Positions 24,600 to 35,512 of a stretch of DNA of 64,000 nt are shown here, one piece after another. The translations under genes were made by a program, and so were the position numbers. Each line of letters starts with the position of its first letter. Within the stretch, counting starts at the first letter, position 1. The DNA comes from Prochilodus magdalenae. Taxonomy: Eukaryota; Chordata; Actinopteri; Characiformes; Prochilodontidae. Where the stretch lies: NCBI GenBank assembly GCA_024036415.1, contig JAMWET010006936.1:1620001-1684000 (forward strand), written 5' to 3'. A model generated the notes under the pieces. The model searched no databases and had not been told where the DNA came from. It worked only from the letters and a program-made list of their open reading frames with translations.

Positions 24600-25110
24600 A
24601 CTTGAATTTACCTTTACCATTACCTGTAGCTCACCATTTAGCAGCATCACCTCCACCAGACATTGCCTGTAGCTGCAAAACAGACCTGCACAGGAGGAAG
24701 TTACATTTCAGTGGCATCAATATTTCTGAGATGCTAGGCTTGCACAGCCCTCTTCAGGTCAGGCCCCAGCACCTCTATAGACTTAAAGTCAGGACTCTGA
24801 CTTGGCCATTGCAAATACAAATCCTCTTCTGTTTAAACCGCTCTTGAGTTGATTTACCTGACTGCTTTGGGTCACTGTCTTGTTACATCACTCAGTGTCT
24901 CTTTAGCTCCAGGTCATTTTCCCTCAATGATCAGCAAGGTGTACAGGCCCAAAGGCAGCAAAGCAGCCCTAAACAATGATGCTTCCTCCACATGCTTTTT
25001 TCCTCCAAAGGGTTCACTTGCACTTTCGCTTGCAAAAGGACGATGCAAATTAGTCGGTTTGACTTGGGGTAAATCACTGCTGCCAGAACAAAACCTCACA
25101 TCTGCTGTTT
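24600..25110 (-). pseudogene. DNA-transposon-derived fossil (probable Tc1-like)
   Basis: Segments such as 'AAGTCAGGACTCTGACTTGG', 'CTTTGGGTCACTGTCTTG' and 'GGCAGCAAAGCAGCCCTAAA' match a widespread fish transposon whose transposase runs on the minus strand, as I recall it. Only short broken frames remain (about 60 codons at 24914-25099). The superfamily assignment is inferred. Confidence 0.5.
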
Positions 25111-26260
25111 ATCAGGTTTGCTGTTGTTTTTTATGTTGTATGTAGATTTCATGATACACGGCCCAAAATGACCTGGAAAAAATGTTTGATTACATTGACT
25201 TACTTTGAGAGTTGTCACTTTTAAGATTAAAGACCCAAGCTTTTATTTATAGTTACCTGTATATGTACAGAAAATAAGCAGTTGCACTGTTCAATTAAAT
25301 TCTTTCTCTTCGCTAGATCCCAGACCTCAAAATGTAATTCTAAATAAGGACTAAATAAAGAAAGAAACGATTAGTGGGAAGAGAAATAGATATGTATGGA
25401 TGTAAATTAGTAAAATGTACAATATATGCTATATAACACTGAATGGTATAGGAGCAGAACATATATACAGTGTGCAGCATTAGATAAAAAATTACAGAAC
25501 TGTGCCAAATGCAGCCAAATCTAGATTCATGTAGCCTTATTTAGTATACATGTATCATACACACAGTGCACATAATACAGTAGAAACATAATAATCCAGG
25601 TCTTATATGGAAGTGATGCATTGAATTACCAGGATATGTGCAAAAAGTGCAGTCTGTGTAGTTAAGCAGTCTGTAATGTTCTGGTGGTCAGTCTAAGTAG
25701 GCACGTAGACGATTAGCTCTGACAGAAGGACTGAGAGAACTATAGGGTGCTAGCTGTTAGCAGGGAAACTAATTACCAAGGCTTGACTAGAGAGGTAGGT
25801 TTTAAGCCTAGGCTTGAAAGTTGGGGCAGTGTCCCGAACACTAAGTGATGTAGTACGGTTTCAAGGCAGCTGTGTTTGAAACATTCATGTTCCTTTCAGT
25901 TTCCATTTGCTCACTCATTCTGGATACACCTAGAGCTCTCAGAATTCAAATGTTCTGTTTCAGATAAAGCTGGTTCCCAACCTCTGACCATTTCAGCATT
26001 CAGCTGTCAAAATGATCCTAAAACTGTGACCTTGATAAGAGTTTGCATGAGTAGAATCTGTAATGAACTAATATGCTCTACAGCATGTTAAATATAGTTA
26101 TCACTTTCTATATATAATTCCCCTGCATGTGAAATCAGCTGAAGGTCTTGCAGCATTGCGTGTGTGTTTACTGAGCGAAATAAGACAAGGTGTTACACAA
26201 TCCCACTAGCTTGCTATACACTGCCCTCAGCCTACGCTATGCCTGCCTAACCCATATCTC
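25111..26260. other. Intergenic, no gene recognised
   Basis: The region 25735-25880 may be an old dispersed repeat. I see no coding evidence. Confidence 0.4.
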
Positions 26261-26261
26261 C

Positions 26262-26600
26262 CCCCCTCCCTCTCTCCTTCTCATACTTTCTCTATTTCTG
26301 CTCATGTCTCTTCCTTTCTCTCGATATTTCTGCCTGATTTTCTTTTTTCCCTGATTTTTAGTCCTCCCTTGTGTGCTTCTCTCTCTCTATCTCTCTTTCT
26401 CTCTCTTCTTTTCTCTCTCTCTTTCTTTCGCTCTGTATTGTCTGAGGTTAGGATCAGCTTTGGCTGGGCAGATTGGAGCAGACAGCAGAGAGAGGCACAC
26501 ACTCAAACCTGACCTAGAAACGGAGGGAGAGGGAGAGAGAGGGGGGAAGAGAGGGAGCGAGCGAGAGAGAGAGAAGAAAAGGAGGAAGGTTACTGGGAGG
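26262..26600. repeat. Polypyrimidine block followed by polypurine block
   Basis: A C/T-rich run (26262-26440) is followed by a purine-rich run (26485-26592, GGGAGAGAGAGGGGGGAAGAG and similar) around a mixed core of about 45 bp. The two arms are partly complementary and could fold back. Confidence 0.7.
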
Positions 26601-27599
26601 ACAACACTATCGTGTCCTTAGAAGAATGCGTGTGTGAGTGTGTGTTATAGCAATACTCAGCAGTCTGCCTCATTTTCATACTCACTGTGGTGTAAAGCTG
26701 CAGGGGTCCATGGAGAGTTCAGTCCAATATCAGCTTTGTGTATGTGTGAGTGTCAGTATGTGTGTTTTCATGCTTGGCCACGGCTATTAACCCTTAAGGA
26801 ACCTGTGTTTGGTCCACGCTTTGATGCCTTACCCTCATAAAGGTATAATGTATGTAGCGGATGCTGCACAATGAGCCCAGGATTTAAGGGGTTAATACTG
26901 CTCTAAAATGCAAATGGTGCTTCACCAACTGATGCCCCTGATGCACAGGGTTACCAAACTGTTACTAAACGGAATGGGATGATTACACAGCACCATTGCA
27001 TTAATTGATGACTTTCCTGCAGTTCTGTTGCTGTGCAGGTGTTTACAATCACTGGTCACTTTATATGAAGCTCCGACCTTGTAGCTCCACCTTCCTTGTG
27101 TACCGTTAGATGCTGTAGTCTATCTATTGATGCACACTTTATACTAACCATCCTCTGTTCCTTTATTAATGGCTGGTTTTTGGCCACAGAGCCAGTCTGG
27201 ATATTTTAATTGGACCATTCCACACCACCCAGCATTGACACTGGTGGTGACTTTCCATTGACGGGGAGGGAATGATGGCCCAGTTCCTCTTAATCAGTCT
27301 GTGTAAACCATGTGTCAGACAATGGAAAACAAATCTGGGAGATATTACTTCTCCAAGAGTGCTGAACTGAACTACTCAAATGTTAGTACATTTTTGCAAT
27401 GTATTCCTCCTACCTCAAATAACGTTCGATGTTTTGAAATTACCCATTTTACCAACCTCTTATTATAACCTCTTATTATCTCTTGGACTAAAACAAGCTT
27501 TTACTGCTGCACCTTTAAACTGACACATGTATTGTGCCTCATTCATAAAGCAGTCCAGGCCAAAACAACCCTTAATGTGACTAGGTGGAGCTAAACTGC
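26601..27599. other. Intergenic, no gene recognised
   Basis: A patch near 27055-27080 ('AATCACTGGTCACTTTAT') resembles the end of an element also seen near 61180. Nothing else is identifiable. Confidence 0.4.
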
Positions 27600-27903
27600 T
27601 TATAAGTTTGGGCACCTCTGGTCAATATCTGTGTTATTGTGAATAGTAAAGTGAGTAGAAGACCTCCAAAAATCCATAAGGTTAAAGTTACCTTTTTCTG
27701 TTATTTTAAGCATGATTGGGGTTTTGTTTTTGTTTTCTAATATTTTAGAGATTAAAAAATAGATCTTTTTTGGCTGCTATGAGCAGAGATTGGAAAAAGG
27801 ATGCAGAATTATATGAACACAGGACCTGTCCACCCGGCTTATACAACAGGATAATGATCCTAAACACACATCGAAGTATCCAGGAACCTCAAAGACTGCC
27901 ATA

Positions 27904-27904
<1 letters not shown>

Positions 27905-27997
<93 letters not shown>
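27905..27997. repeat. (GATA)n microsatellite
   Basis: About 23 perfect tetranucleotide units at the end of a LINE-like insertion (27905-28125) within the Tc1 fossil. Confidence 0.95.
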
Positions 27998-28125
27998 GTA
28001 CAGTGATATGAGTGTGTAGTAATCCAGCTGATAGTCCAATAAGCACAGTAGAGGGGTTGTACACTGTAATCGCTGTTGGTACAAATGATCTCCTGAAAGG
28101 TGAGATCTCATAAGAGATACAAGGA
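27905..28125 (-). mobile_element. LINE-like fragment inserted in Tc1 fossil
   Basis: The sequence between the two transposase halves holds (GATA)n at one end, then 'GGGGTTGTACACTGTAATCG' and 'GGTACAAATGATCTCCTGAA'. I associate the latter with the 3' region of fish L2/Rex-like LINEs. The tail array suggests minus orientation. The family is not certain. Confidence 0.5.
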
Positions 28126-28420
28126 AGATTTTGCCATGGCCCTCGCAGTCACCCGACATAAATGTCATTAGAAATCTGAGGATAGACCTCAAAGGAGCAG
28201 TGCATGCAAGACAGCCCAATAATCTCACAGAACTAGAAGAATTTTGCAAGGAGAATGGGTGGAAATCCTTTAGACAAGAACTGCAGAGCTTGTCTGGCTA
28301 CAAAGAGCATTTGCAAGCTTGTTATTCTCCAAAGGGGTGTAGCTACATTCTGACCATGCAGAGTGCCCAAATACTAGGTGATCCTCCACTAACTGTTCCC
28401 AAACTTTTGCATGCCAGTGC

Positions 28421-29336
28421 ACGTTTTCATCACTACACTGAAACACTGAATTTATAACAGACTGTTTTTGCAGCGAGGTCTCTAAATAATGAATGCATGG
28501 ACTGGTGAGTGAATGGTATGCTTAGCAATGTTTACACACTACACTGAACTCTTCTATTCTGTAGCCTCAGTAAGAATTCTCATCGTAGCTCTGGTGCAAA
28601 ACTAACGGACCAAACTTTGGATGCCAAAACTTTTCTAGAATGATTGACTACATTAAGGGTACAGGGAAAGTTGAAGTGTGAATTTGATTTAGCCAAGCTA
28701 TTCCTTCAATGGCCATGAAAGGTAACACAGAATCACACAACTTTTATTAAATTACCGCGGACTCCTCTGGACATGCCTCTAATTTGACCCACTAGCCATA
28801 GGCCACTGCTTCCTCTTGGCAGGGGGTGAACATGTGTCCTGACTGCTTAAAGCCAGCGTTTATGTCTGGTATCGCTCCACTGCGGGCGCGCTGAGAGCCA
28901 GGGTGGCTGCCGGGTGGTTAAAAATGCATTAGCCATTTTCCTATTAATATTTCACACAGGCAAACTCCCCATCGCCGGTACAGCAGCCAGCATGCAAGAA
29001 CCGCAGAGAAAGAGAGAGAGAGAGAGGGAGAGAGGGAGAGAGGGAAGTAGAGGATAAAATAGCCTAACTGTAAAAAGATCCGAAGTGAAATAAATAATGA
29101 ATGAATAGATAGAATCCTGTTTTTCATGCGCTATGACTCTTGCCCCAGACCAAGTTGTTAACCATATCAGGTCAAACGAGCAGGTCTAATTTTACAAAAG
29201 CTATAGCCAGTATCTACATGACTGGAGAGGAGAAATCAGCAAATGCTTTTATTGCAATATTCAAGAGATCTTCCACTGAGTGATTTCCAGTGAAAGGCAG
29301 TTAATCCTTTGGCCTGAATCATTCAGCTTTCAGATG
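28421..29336. other. Intergenic; (GA)n tract
   Basis: The stretch 28840-28990 is GC-richer than its surroundings and precedes a purine tract at 29005-29050. No gene is recognised. Confidence 0.4.
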
Positions 29337-29480
29337 ACATCAGGAACAATTTCATTTGCTGTAGCAGCTGCGCAGACAGCAGCAGGTAGTCTGGCTTTAT
29401 CAGCTAGCAGTAACCTCATTAGATGAGACTGCAATTCTTCAGGAAGTGACTCAATGGATAAAATCTCAAATGTCATCTTG
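29337..29480 (-). pseudogene. Short protein-like open frame, possible coding fossil
   Basis: The minus strand reads MTFEILSIESLPEELQSHLM, then RLLLADKARLPAAVCAAATA, then NEIVPDVI-stop. The composition is unusually protein-like (leucine-rich amphipathic helix, Ala-rich segment) for this intergenic DNA. It abuts a SINE at 29493, so any upstream part would be separated from it. I do not recognise the family; it could be the C-terminal end of a transposase or a retrogene fragment. Confidence 0.25.
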
Positions 29481-29492
29481 GTTCTTTTTACA

Positions 29493-29670
29493 GCGGCATG
29501 GTAGCACAGCGGGTAGCGCTGCCACCTCACAGCAAGAAGGGCCTGGGTTCGATTCCCAGATGGGGTCTCCGGGGTCCTTTTGGTGTGGAGTTTGCATGTT
29601 CTCCTGGTGGGAGTGTAAAGTTGGGTGTCTGGCCTGGGATGGGCTGTCATGATGGAGCAGTTTGGTAACA
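29493..29670 (+). mobile_element. tRNA-headed SINE (family 2), truncated
   Basis: The A-box-like 'GGTAGCACAGCGGGTAGCGC' is at about 29500-29519 and a clean B box (GGTTCGATTCC) at 29546-29556. It then runs 'GGAGTTTGCATGTTCTCC' into a shortened body. The well-preserved head identifies RNA polymerase III ancestry. Confidence 0.82.
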
Positions 29671-30274
29671 TTATACTGGTACAATATTCTCATAAACACA
29701 CTTCAGATATTGTCACTGTAACATCTTTGTGAAAAGCAACTTTGTAATAAGAGTACAAAATTTTCATAGTCAAGAAAATTAGATTTGGAGTGACGTCTGT
29801 CACATTTTACCCAAACAGCTACTTCATTTTCCACCATAGATGTTCCTCAATGTAGCTGCTCATCACAGTGATGTGTGAACATAACTTGCCATGACATTTA
29901 AAGTGACAGTAACGAATCTGCACTAGGTTTACATCACTGTTTGGTTTCAGCTCAGCTTGACTGAGGCAATACCAAAAACAATACCTGAGAACATGTTTGC
30001 CTAATGAAAAATCAAAAAAGACAAGCAGAGTCGAGTCGAGGCAGTGCCATGCAGTGGGAATGTGGCTTTAGACCAGTTTTATTTTGGGAAAATCTTTTAA
30101 TCTGAAATAACCTGATGAACCTTAAAAGGAAGATGTAGGAGCAATCACAAAGCAGTGCAGGCAATGTGACACGAACGTGAACACAAAAAAGAATTAGGAA
30201 CTAAAGATAATCACTAAAATGTACCTCGGGAAAACAGCAGCTTACTGTTCCCATACAGAGAACAGTGGAATTTT
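29671..30274. other. Intergenic, no gene recognised
   Basis: Nothing identifiable. Confidence 0.45.
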
Positions 30275-30398
30275 TATTCATTCATCTTCTTAGCCATCTT
30301 TCCTTCTGGGAGGCGAGGGATGCTGGAGTCTAGCCCAGTTTATTGGGTGGAAGGCAGGAAACACTCTGGACAGACCGCCAGTCTATTGCAAGACAGAT

Positions 30399-30436
<38 letters not shown>

Positions 30437-30501
30437 ACACACGCATACACACATACCCCCACACACACACGCACACACACACACACACACACGCACACAC
30501 A

Positions 30502-30544
<43 letters not shown>

Positions 30545-30557
30545 ATACACACACAAA

Positions 30558-30615
<58 letters not shown>

Positions 30616-30850
30616 CACACACACATACCCCTAGTGGGCAAATTTAGCATCTCTAGTTTAACCTGACAGCATGTCTTTGGGCTGTGGGAGGAAACACACA
30701 CAGACACAGGAATGACCCTGAGGAAACCCACACAGACACAAGGAGAACATGCAAGCTCCACACAGAACGGACCCCGAAAGCCCCAGACAGGAGTTAAACC
30801 CAGGCCCCTTCTTGCTATGAGGCAACAGCACTACCCACTGTACCACCCTA
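30275..30850 (-). mobile_element. tRNA-headed SINE (family 2) with large CA expansion
   Basis: Read on the minus strand it has a tRNA-like head (TGGTACAGTGGGTAGTGCTG near 30825-30844), a decayed B box, 'GGAGCTTGCATGTTCTCC', 'CAGCCCAAAGACATGCTG', and a TG-rich centre expanded to about 226 bp. It ends at 'GCTGGAGTCTAGCCC'-type sequence inverted near 30320-30340. Confidence 0.8.
30400..30625. repeat. (CA)n microsatellite
   Basis: An interrupted CA array of about 226 bp within the SINE. It produces long open frames rich in Thr-His or Cys-Val, which are artefacts. Confidence 0.95.
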
Positions 30851-31111
30851 TAATTATTATAATTTCAGCCATGTGCATGTAAACTAAAGTAGATGTAATT
30901 AATTAATTAATTAAATGGAATTAATCACTCCCCACCCCTGCTGAATACACAAGAGCAAGATGAATTTAAGTCTTGGCTCAAACTTTGGGCATTTATTACA
31001 TATAAGAAAAAAGGAAACTGTAATATTTTGTTCAGCTGTAAAGTCAATGGTAAAAATGAAGCTTAGTATATACATATGACTTAATACACATTTTCATTCT
31101 GGTTTTACACA

Positions 31112-31330
31112 CTGAAAAAGCTGAAGATGAGAAGAGGATGGCTTCTACAACAGGATAATGACCCTAAGCACACCTCAAAATCCACAATGTACTACTTCAA
31201 AAGGTGCAGGGAAATCCAAGGTGCCCAAACTTCGGCTTCACGCCGTTTTCCTATTTTTACAGCAATAAAGTAATCATACTTAAAATATTAAAACTATTTA
31301 AAATTCAAAAATTTTAAATCTCTACTAAGC
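31112..31330 (+). pseudogene. Tc1-like fragment (family B)
   Basis: 'GGATGGCTTCTACAACAGG' followed by 'TAATGACCCTAAGCACACC' encodes QQDNDPKHTSKS. The sequence then jumps to the terminal region 'GGTGCCCAAACTTCGGCTTC' and 'AAAGTAATCATACTTAAAAT'. Most of the transposase C-terminus is deleted. Confidence 0.75.
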
Positions 31331-32207
31331 CTTTTCAATGTACAAATTACTATACCTTTAAAATTACACTACCCCACAGGAAGATCGAACATGCGACATA
31401 AAGCGATGCAACTTTCTTGTTGTTTTCTGCCTAGCTTTTCGTCGCTCTTATGATAGCATCAAGTTACATGTAGCCTCCATCGTTATCACATGACCTGCCA
31501 GTCTTCACCTTGCTTTATGTCTTCGTGTTGGGTCATATTGTATGTTAGGTTTGTTACACATTTGGATTGGATCTGTTCTTCTTTTCCTCTGGGTCTGCTG
31601 TTATCAACCCAATACCAGTACCAGGTACTGGCTCAGCACCGTTTCTATGCAATCAGCTGAAACCAGTTCTAACTCATATAAAAATCTGATCTACTTTGAA
31701 TATAGTCATTTTAGACATGGGGTGGCTCCAAAACATGGACTTCAGTATGAGGCACAGGTGAATAGCTGTATTTAAATGAAAGTAGTACAAAGAAAGGATA
31801 TTTAATTGTTAACCTTATCAGCTGTTCTGAAACCGATGTTTGCAACACTTTCCATATAGCTGTAGGAGAAGGTATAGTGAATGTACAGGAGCTATTCAAG
31901 ACTAGGAAAATATGAAATACTCAAAAAGCATTTAATAGATGATCCAATTAAGCCTGGATGTGATAGGAGCATCCAGGAGGGGCGTAGTCCTTTATGAGCA
32001 AGGATGGTTCGAGGCTCGCCATCGTTCATCGCCATTCTATCATTCAGGACACCAATGCTTTTTCAACCTGACAACACCAAGCCACATTCTCCACGCGTTA
32101 CCACAGCTTAGCTGCATAGCCAGAGACTGCAGAGCCAGAGAGCTAGACTGGCCTCCCTGCAATCCAGAACTTCCGTCTCCATTTGAAAATGCACAATGAA
32201 ATATTAA
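31331..32207. other. Intergenic, no gene recognised
   Basis: Nothing identifiable. Confidence 0.45.
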
Positions 32208-32653
32208 AGGGCCCATAGTAGGGTGAATTGAATTGAATTTTCGAAATTTTTAACATAAAGTCTGGGAGTTTTTTACCTTTCTATCCATATATGAACACTA
32301 AGCTGCAAAAACACCCTGTTCTGAATGTATTGTTCCTGTGATGTCGCAGCTCATTTACAGACAGTATACCCACCTATTCAGCCTGCAGAAGTTTAGCACT
32401 GTCCACTCGTACTGAAGCTCTTAGGAATGTTTCAGAGTGCTTTTCTGAATGAAGCAGGACAGCCAATCAGATCACAGCTCATTTATCTTAGATTAGCCTT
32501 AAAGACACAGTAACAACTTTTCATTCTGAGGGATAAAAAAAGGTTGGAATTGGTCATGCAGAATAAACTGTGCCCATGTTAAATACATACAACCACATAT
32601 ATTTATAAGATAACCTCGAAGAGAAATACCAAAAACTGTGGGATATGGGCCCT
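32208..32653. mobile_element. TTAA-flanked MITE (piggyBac-like)
   Basis: Ends are 'AGGGCCCATA' and its inverse 'TATGGGCCCT', directly flanked by TTAA on both sides (32204-32207 and 32654-32657). Length 446 bp, no transposase. A TTAA duplication is the hallmark of piggyBac-type insertion; the assignment is by that feature alone. Confidence 0.72.
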
Positions 32654-33559
32654 TTAAACTCAAAACACGAAGGCCCATTTTTTGGCACAGATGAGGATTT
32701 GTATACGTGAAGAATGACTAAAAATTCAGCTTTAAAATCTGGATCAGTTTGTATCTTCAGTCCCCAAATGATTATTAAGTGAAGTTAAAAGGAAAAGTGA
32801 TGTAACCCAGTGGTAAGCAAGCTCCTGTCCCATATTTGGTTACGTTTTTCCGGCACCCTAGTTGAAAAAACAAAAGGTAATTCATTTCATAGTGTGAAAT
32901 ATCAAGCTCTGTGTTACTGTACAGAGTCCAAGCCAAAGCTGAATTTATTAATCACTGCTTTCTGTTTTTATTAGCCTTTTGTACACTCTTCCAACGTTTT
33001 TGGAGTTGCTATTATAATATACTATTTTGGAATGCAGTTCAATCACTACCTTAAAAACAATGCATGTCTACACCTGACCTAAGGTTTCGTTTGTTGAATA
33101 GGAGTGAAAGGGACCTGCTGGTAGGGAAAATGCTAAAAAGCTTTTCTGTCTGTGTATGGAAACTATACTGAGTGACTCTGCGTGGGCATGTGTTTGGGGG
33201 GTGGGGTGGATGTGTATAAGTGACTGACAGATTCCTCCTGCACATCCAAGTAATATGCTGAGAATATATTAAAATCAGTTATATTTACATTTCAGAACAT
33301 ACATAAACATGAACCATTCGTTTTCAAGATAGTTTGGCTGCTTCAGTTTTTGCTCTTCGGTTCCTAAGGTAAGGGTTAGAGTTTGGCTGGGTGTAGCACA
33401 AGAGCATTCAGCTGCACTCACCCAGAATCCAGAGTGAATCCTATACAGAGAAAAAAATACAACGCAAAATCTGTAGGCTGACTTGAGGATCAGTGTTTAT
33501 ACCTGCGCCATCTGCTGGTGGAAAGGCTAAGTAGCATTTTCCAAGCTTGGGCTCCAAAA
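32654..33559. other. Intergenic, no gene recognised
   Basis: Nothing identifiable. Confidence 0.45.
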
Positions 33560-33745
33560 GTTACAGCAAATTTTTTTTATGTATATCGTGACTGTGAAAA
33601 TTTCGTGATGAATGGATCAACAGAATAGGCTCAAAATTGCTTGTAAAAAGTCTAGCTCCATTGACTTACATTAGAATTAAATGAGGTTTTTGGCCTCTCC
33701 TGTAAAGGTGCCATTTTGGACATTTTCTTTGGTTGGCAACAATAT
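33560..33745. mobile_element. MITE family H, degraded copy
   Basis: Shares 'CTCCATTGACTTACATTAGA', 'TTTTTGGCCTCTCCTGTAAA' and 'TGATGAATGGATCAACAGAA' with the inverse of 19422-19663. The termini are eroded. Confidence 0.65.
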
Positions 33746-33796
33746 ATTACATATAGGGTAGACATTGTACAGTCCGCTGCATAGTGTCAGGTTTTC

Positions 33797-33851
<55 letters not shown>

Positions 33852-33956
33852 CAACAACAACAAAACAACAACAACAACAACAACAACAATAATAATAATA
33901 ATAATAATAATAGTAATAATAACAATCATCATCATCAACATCATCATCATCATCAT
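33797..33956. repeat. Compound trinucleotide array (AAT/AAC/AAT/ATC)
   Basis: About 160 bp changing in blocks from AAT to AAC, back to AAT and then to ATC. It gives poly-Asn, poly-Ile and poly-Leu frames that are not genes. Confidence 0.95.
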
Positions 33957-35127
33957 ACAGTGCTTTGCAGACAGTTGACATCAGAAAATTATAAGTTTTA
34001 ATGAACCACAGCTAAAGCCAAAGTTTGTACTGAGCTTGACTCACTGTCTAACAGAATTTGGAAGTGAGTTCCACAGTTTGGAAGCATAATAACTGAAACT
34101 CTCCACATTTTATGTATTATACAGAAGGCATGTGCAGTAGGGCCGTATCTGCAGATCCAGAACCACCAGTTGGGACATAACAACCTTTACGTTCTTCCAG
34201 CACCCCAGAACAAATGACGTGTTTTATTGAAGTGAAAATCACATGTGCGTCACATGGAGCAAACCTAAATACACTAATGTTAATGCAGAGTTTCCATTTA
34301 TTTGCTGATATTAGCATATGCTGTATTTTTTCAATATAAATGTGTAACAATCTGCTATAATGTTTCCACAGGCCACGTCGTATGTCTTATTTTATTTTTG
34401 TCTTATTATTATTTTGTTGAACTCGGCAAATACACAGTAGTTCTGCATTAACTGTGTGTTAATGTTTTTTTTTTCTTTAGAAAATCAGCACAACAAGTCA
34501 TCTGACCAGGGGTGCCAAAACCTTTGCATGCAACTATGATCCCCCCCCCCACTTAAAACTGACCTTGCATAAAAACAAGTGCTTGTGTGTGAATCTGGCA
34601 TATTGCCACTGGACATACAAACTTGGCAGTGGGTGACAGACTGTATGGTGTCTGGTGGTGGTGGCAGTGAACACAGAGCACCGCGCTCTCTCTCTCTCTC
34701 TCTCTTTCAGTATGGCCTCTTTTCATGCACCATATCTGAGGACAGTCTGTGCGACCAACTGCTACCACATACAGGAGAATGCTGATATGCAAACCCCTGA
34801 TCCAATCACGTTTGTTCATTTTCTAGGTGAAAATAAGTTATCATATTCTCTACAAAGAACACGCTTATGCACAAGTTTATTACAGCATTAATTATAATTG
34901 ATTTACACTTATTGTGCAGGAAAAATAAAACACAAAATGTGGCCTGTGCAAAAGATATGGCACGTTATTTGTTATTCCTATGTACTTTCAATATGCTAAC
35001 CTCAGAAAATAAATGGAAACTGCTTGTTCCAGAATAAAAAGTCATATTAAGTTATTCGCTGTAGAAATTATTATCACCTACTAAATCATCAAAACATTCT
35101 ATTTGACTGGGAACGCCCAAACATAAG
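33957..35127. other. Intergenic, no gene recognised
   Basis: The patch at 34494-34545 ('GGGTGCCAAAACCTTTGCAT') resembles the end of family B. (CT)n lies at 34685-34706 and poly-C at 34542-34551. Otherwise nothing. Confidence 0.4.
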
Positions 35128-35149
35128 CCTAACCCTAACCCTAACCCTA
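35128..35149. repeat. Short interstitial telomere-type repeat
   Basis: Just over three and a half copies of CCCTAA in tandem (CCTAACCCTAACCCTAACCC). Confidence 0.85.
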
Positions 35150-35199
35150 GTACTGTATGGTAGGAACAACGCAGTTTGATCATGAAGTCTCGTAAGAAG

Positions 35200-35505
35200 A
35201 TACTTTCATGCTCTGGGGCAATTGTGGGCATTCAGCCAGCAGTGATGCCCTCCATTAGAGACCCTGTTAGTACCAGCACCATTGGCAGACGACTGCATGA
35301 TGCAGTACTACATGCATACAAAGACTGCAGTGGTGTTGTGCCAGATTGCCATAGAGTGATGACAATGGGAGCTGGTCACCTGCAGGCCTGTAGCCTTACT
35401 TCAGTATGTGTAGCTCAATAACTATTTCCCATATCAGTCTAAATTTATCATCACTGTTTATCATAATGCTCCGTCCTTCTGGGTGCAACTATTTGATGAT
35501 GAGTA
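35200..35505. pseudogene. Tc1-like fragments (family A), rearranged
   Basis: 35230-35365 carries plus-oriented family A text ('CAGCACCATTGGCAGACGAC', 'GTGTTGTGCCAGATTGCCAT'). 35473-35493 carries the family end 'TCCTTCTGGGTGCAACTATT' in the opposite sense. No frame survives. Confidence 0.6.
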
Positions 35506-35512
35506 TATATAC

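Larger units (their letters stand above)
27600..28420 (+). pseudogene. Internally deleted Tc1-like element (family B) with repeat insertion
   Basis: The left end 'AAGTTTGGGCACCTCTGG' is followed directly by 'TACAACAGGATAATGATCC' (QQDNDPKHTSK, containing the second catalytic Asp). About 240 bp of unrelated repeat with a (GATA)n array then intervenes. After that comes MPWPSQSPDINVIRNL...VHARQPNNLTELEEF, the transposase C-terminus in which the third catalytic position reads Arg instead of Glu. The right end is near 'GTTCCCAAACTTTTGCATG'. It is not functional. Confidence 0.82.

Noticed and set aside
27905..27997. CRISPR-like array of short repeats
   Set aside because: It is a perfect GATA microsatellite without spacers in a eukaryotic genome.
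29500..29570. Possible functional tRNA gene
   Set aside because: A and B boxes are present, but the sequence continues into a SINE body repeated elsewhere in the window and the cloverleaf is not complete.
30330..30761. Long Cys-Val and Thr-His frames on both strands
   Set aside because: Direct translations of the (CA)n array inside a SINE.
33677..33981. Poly-Leu, poly-Tyr, poly-Asn and poly-Asp frames
   Set aside because: Products of the compound trinucleotide microsatellite.
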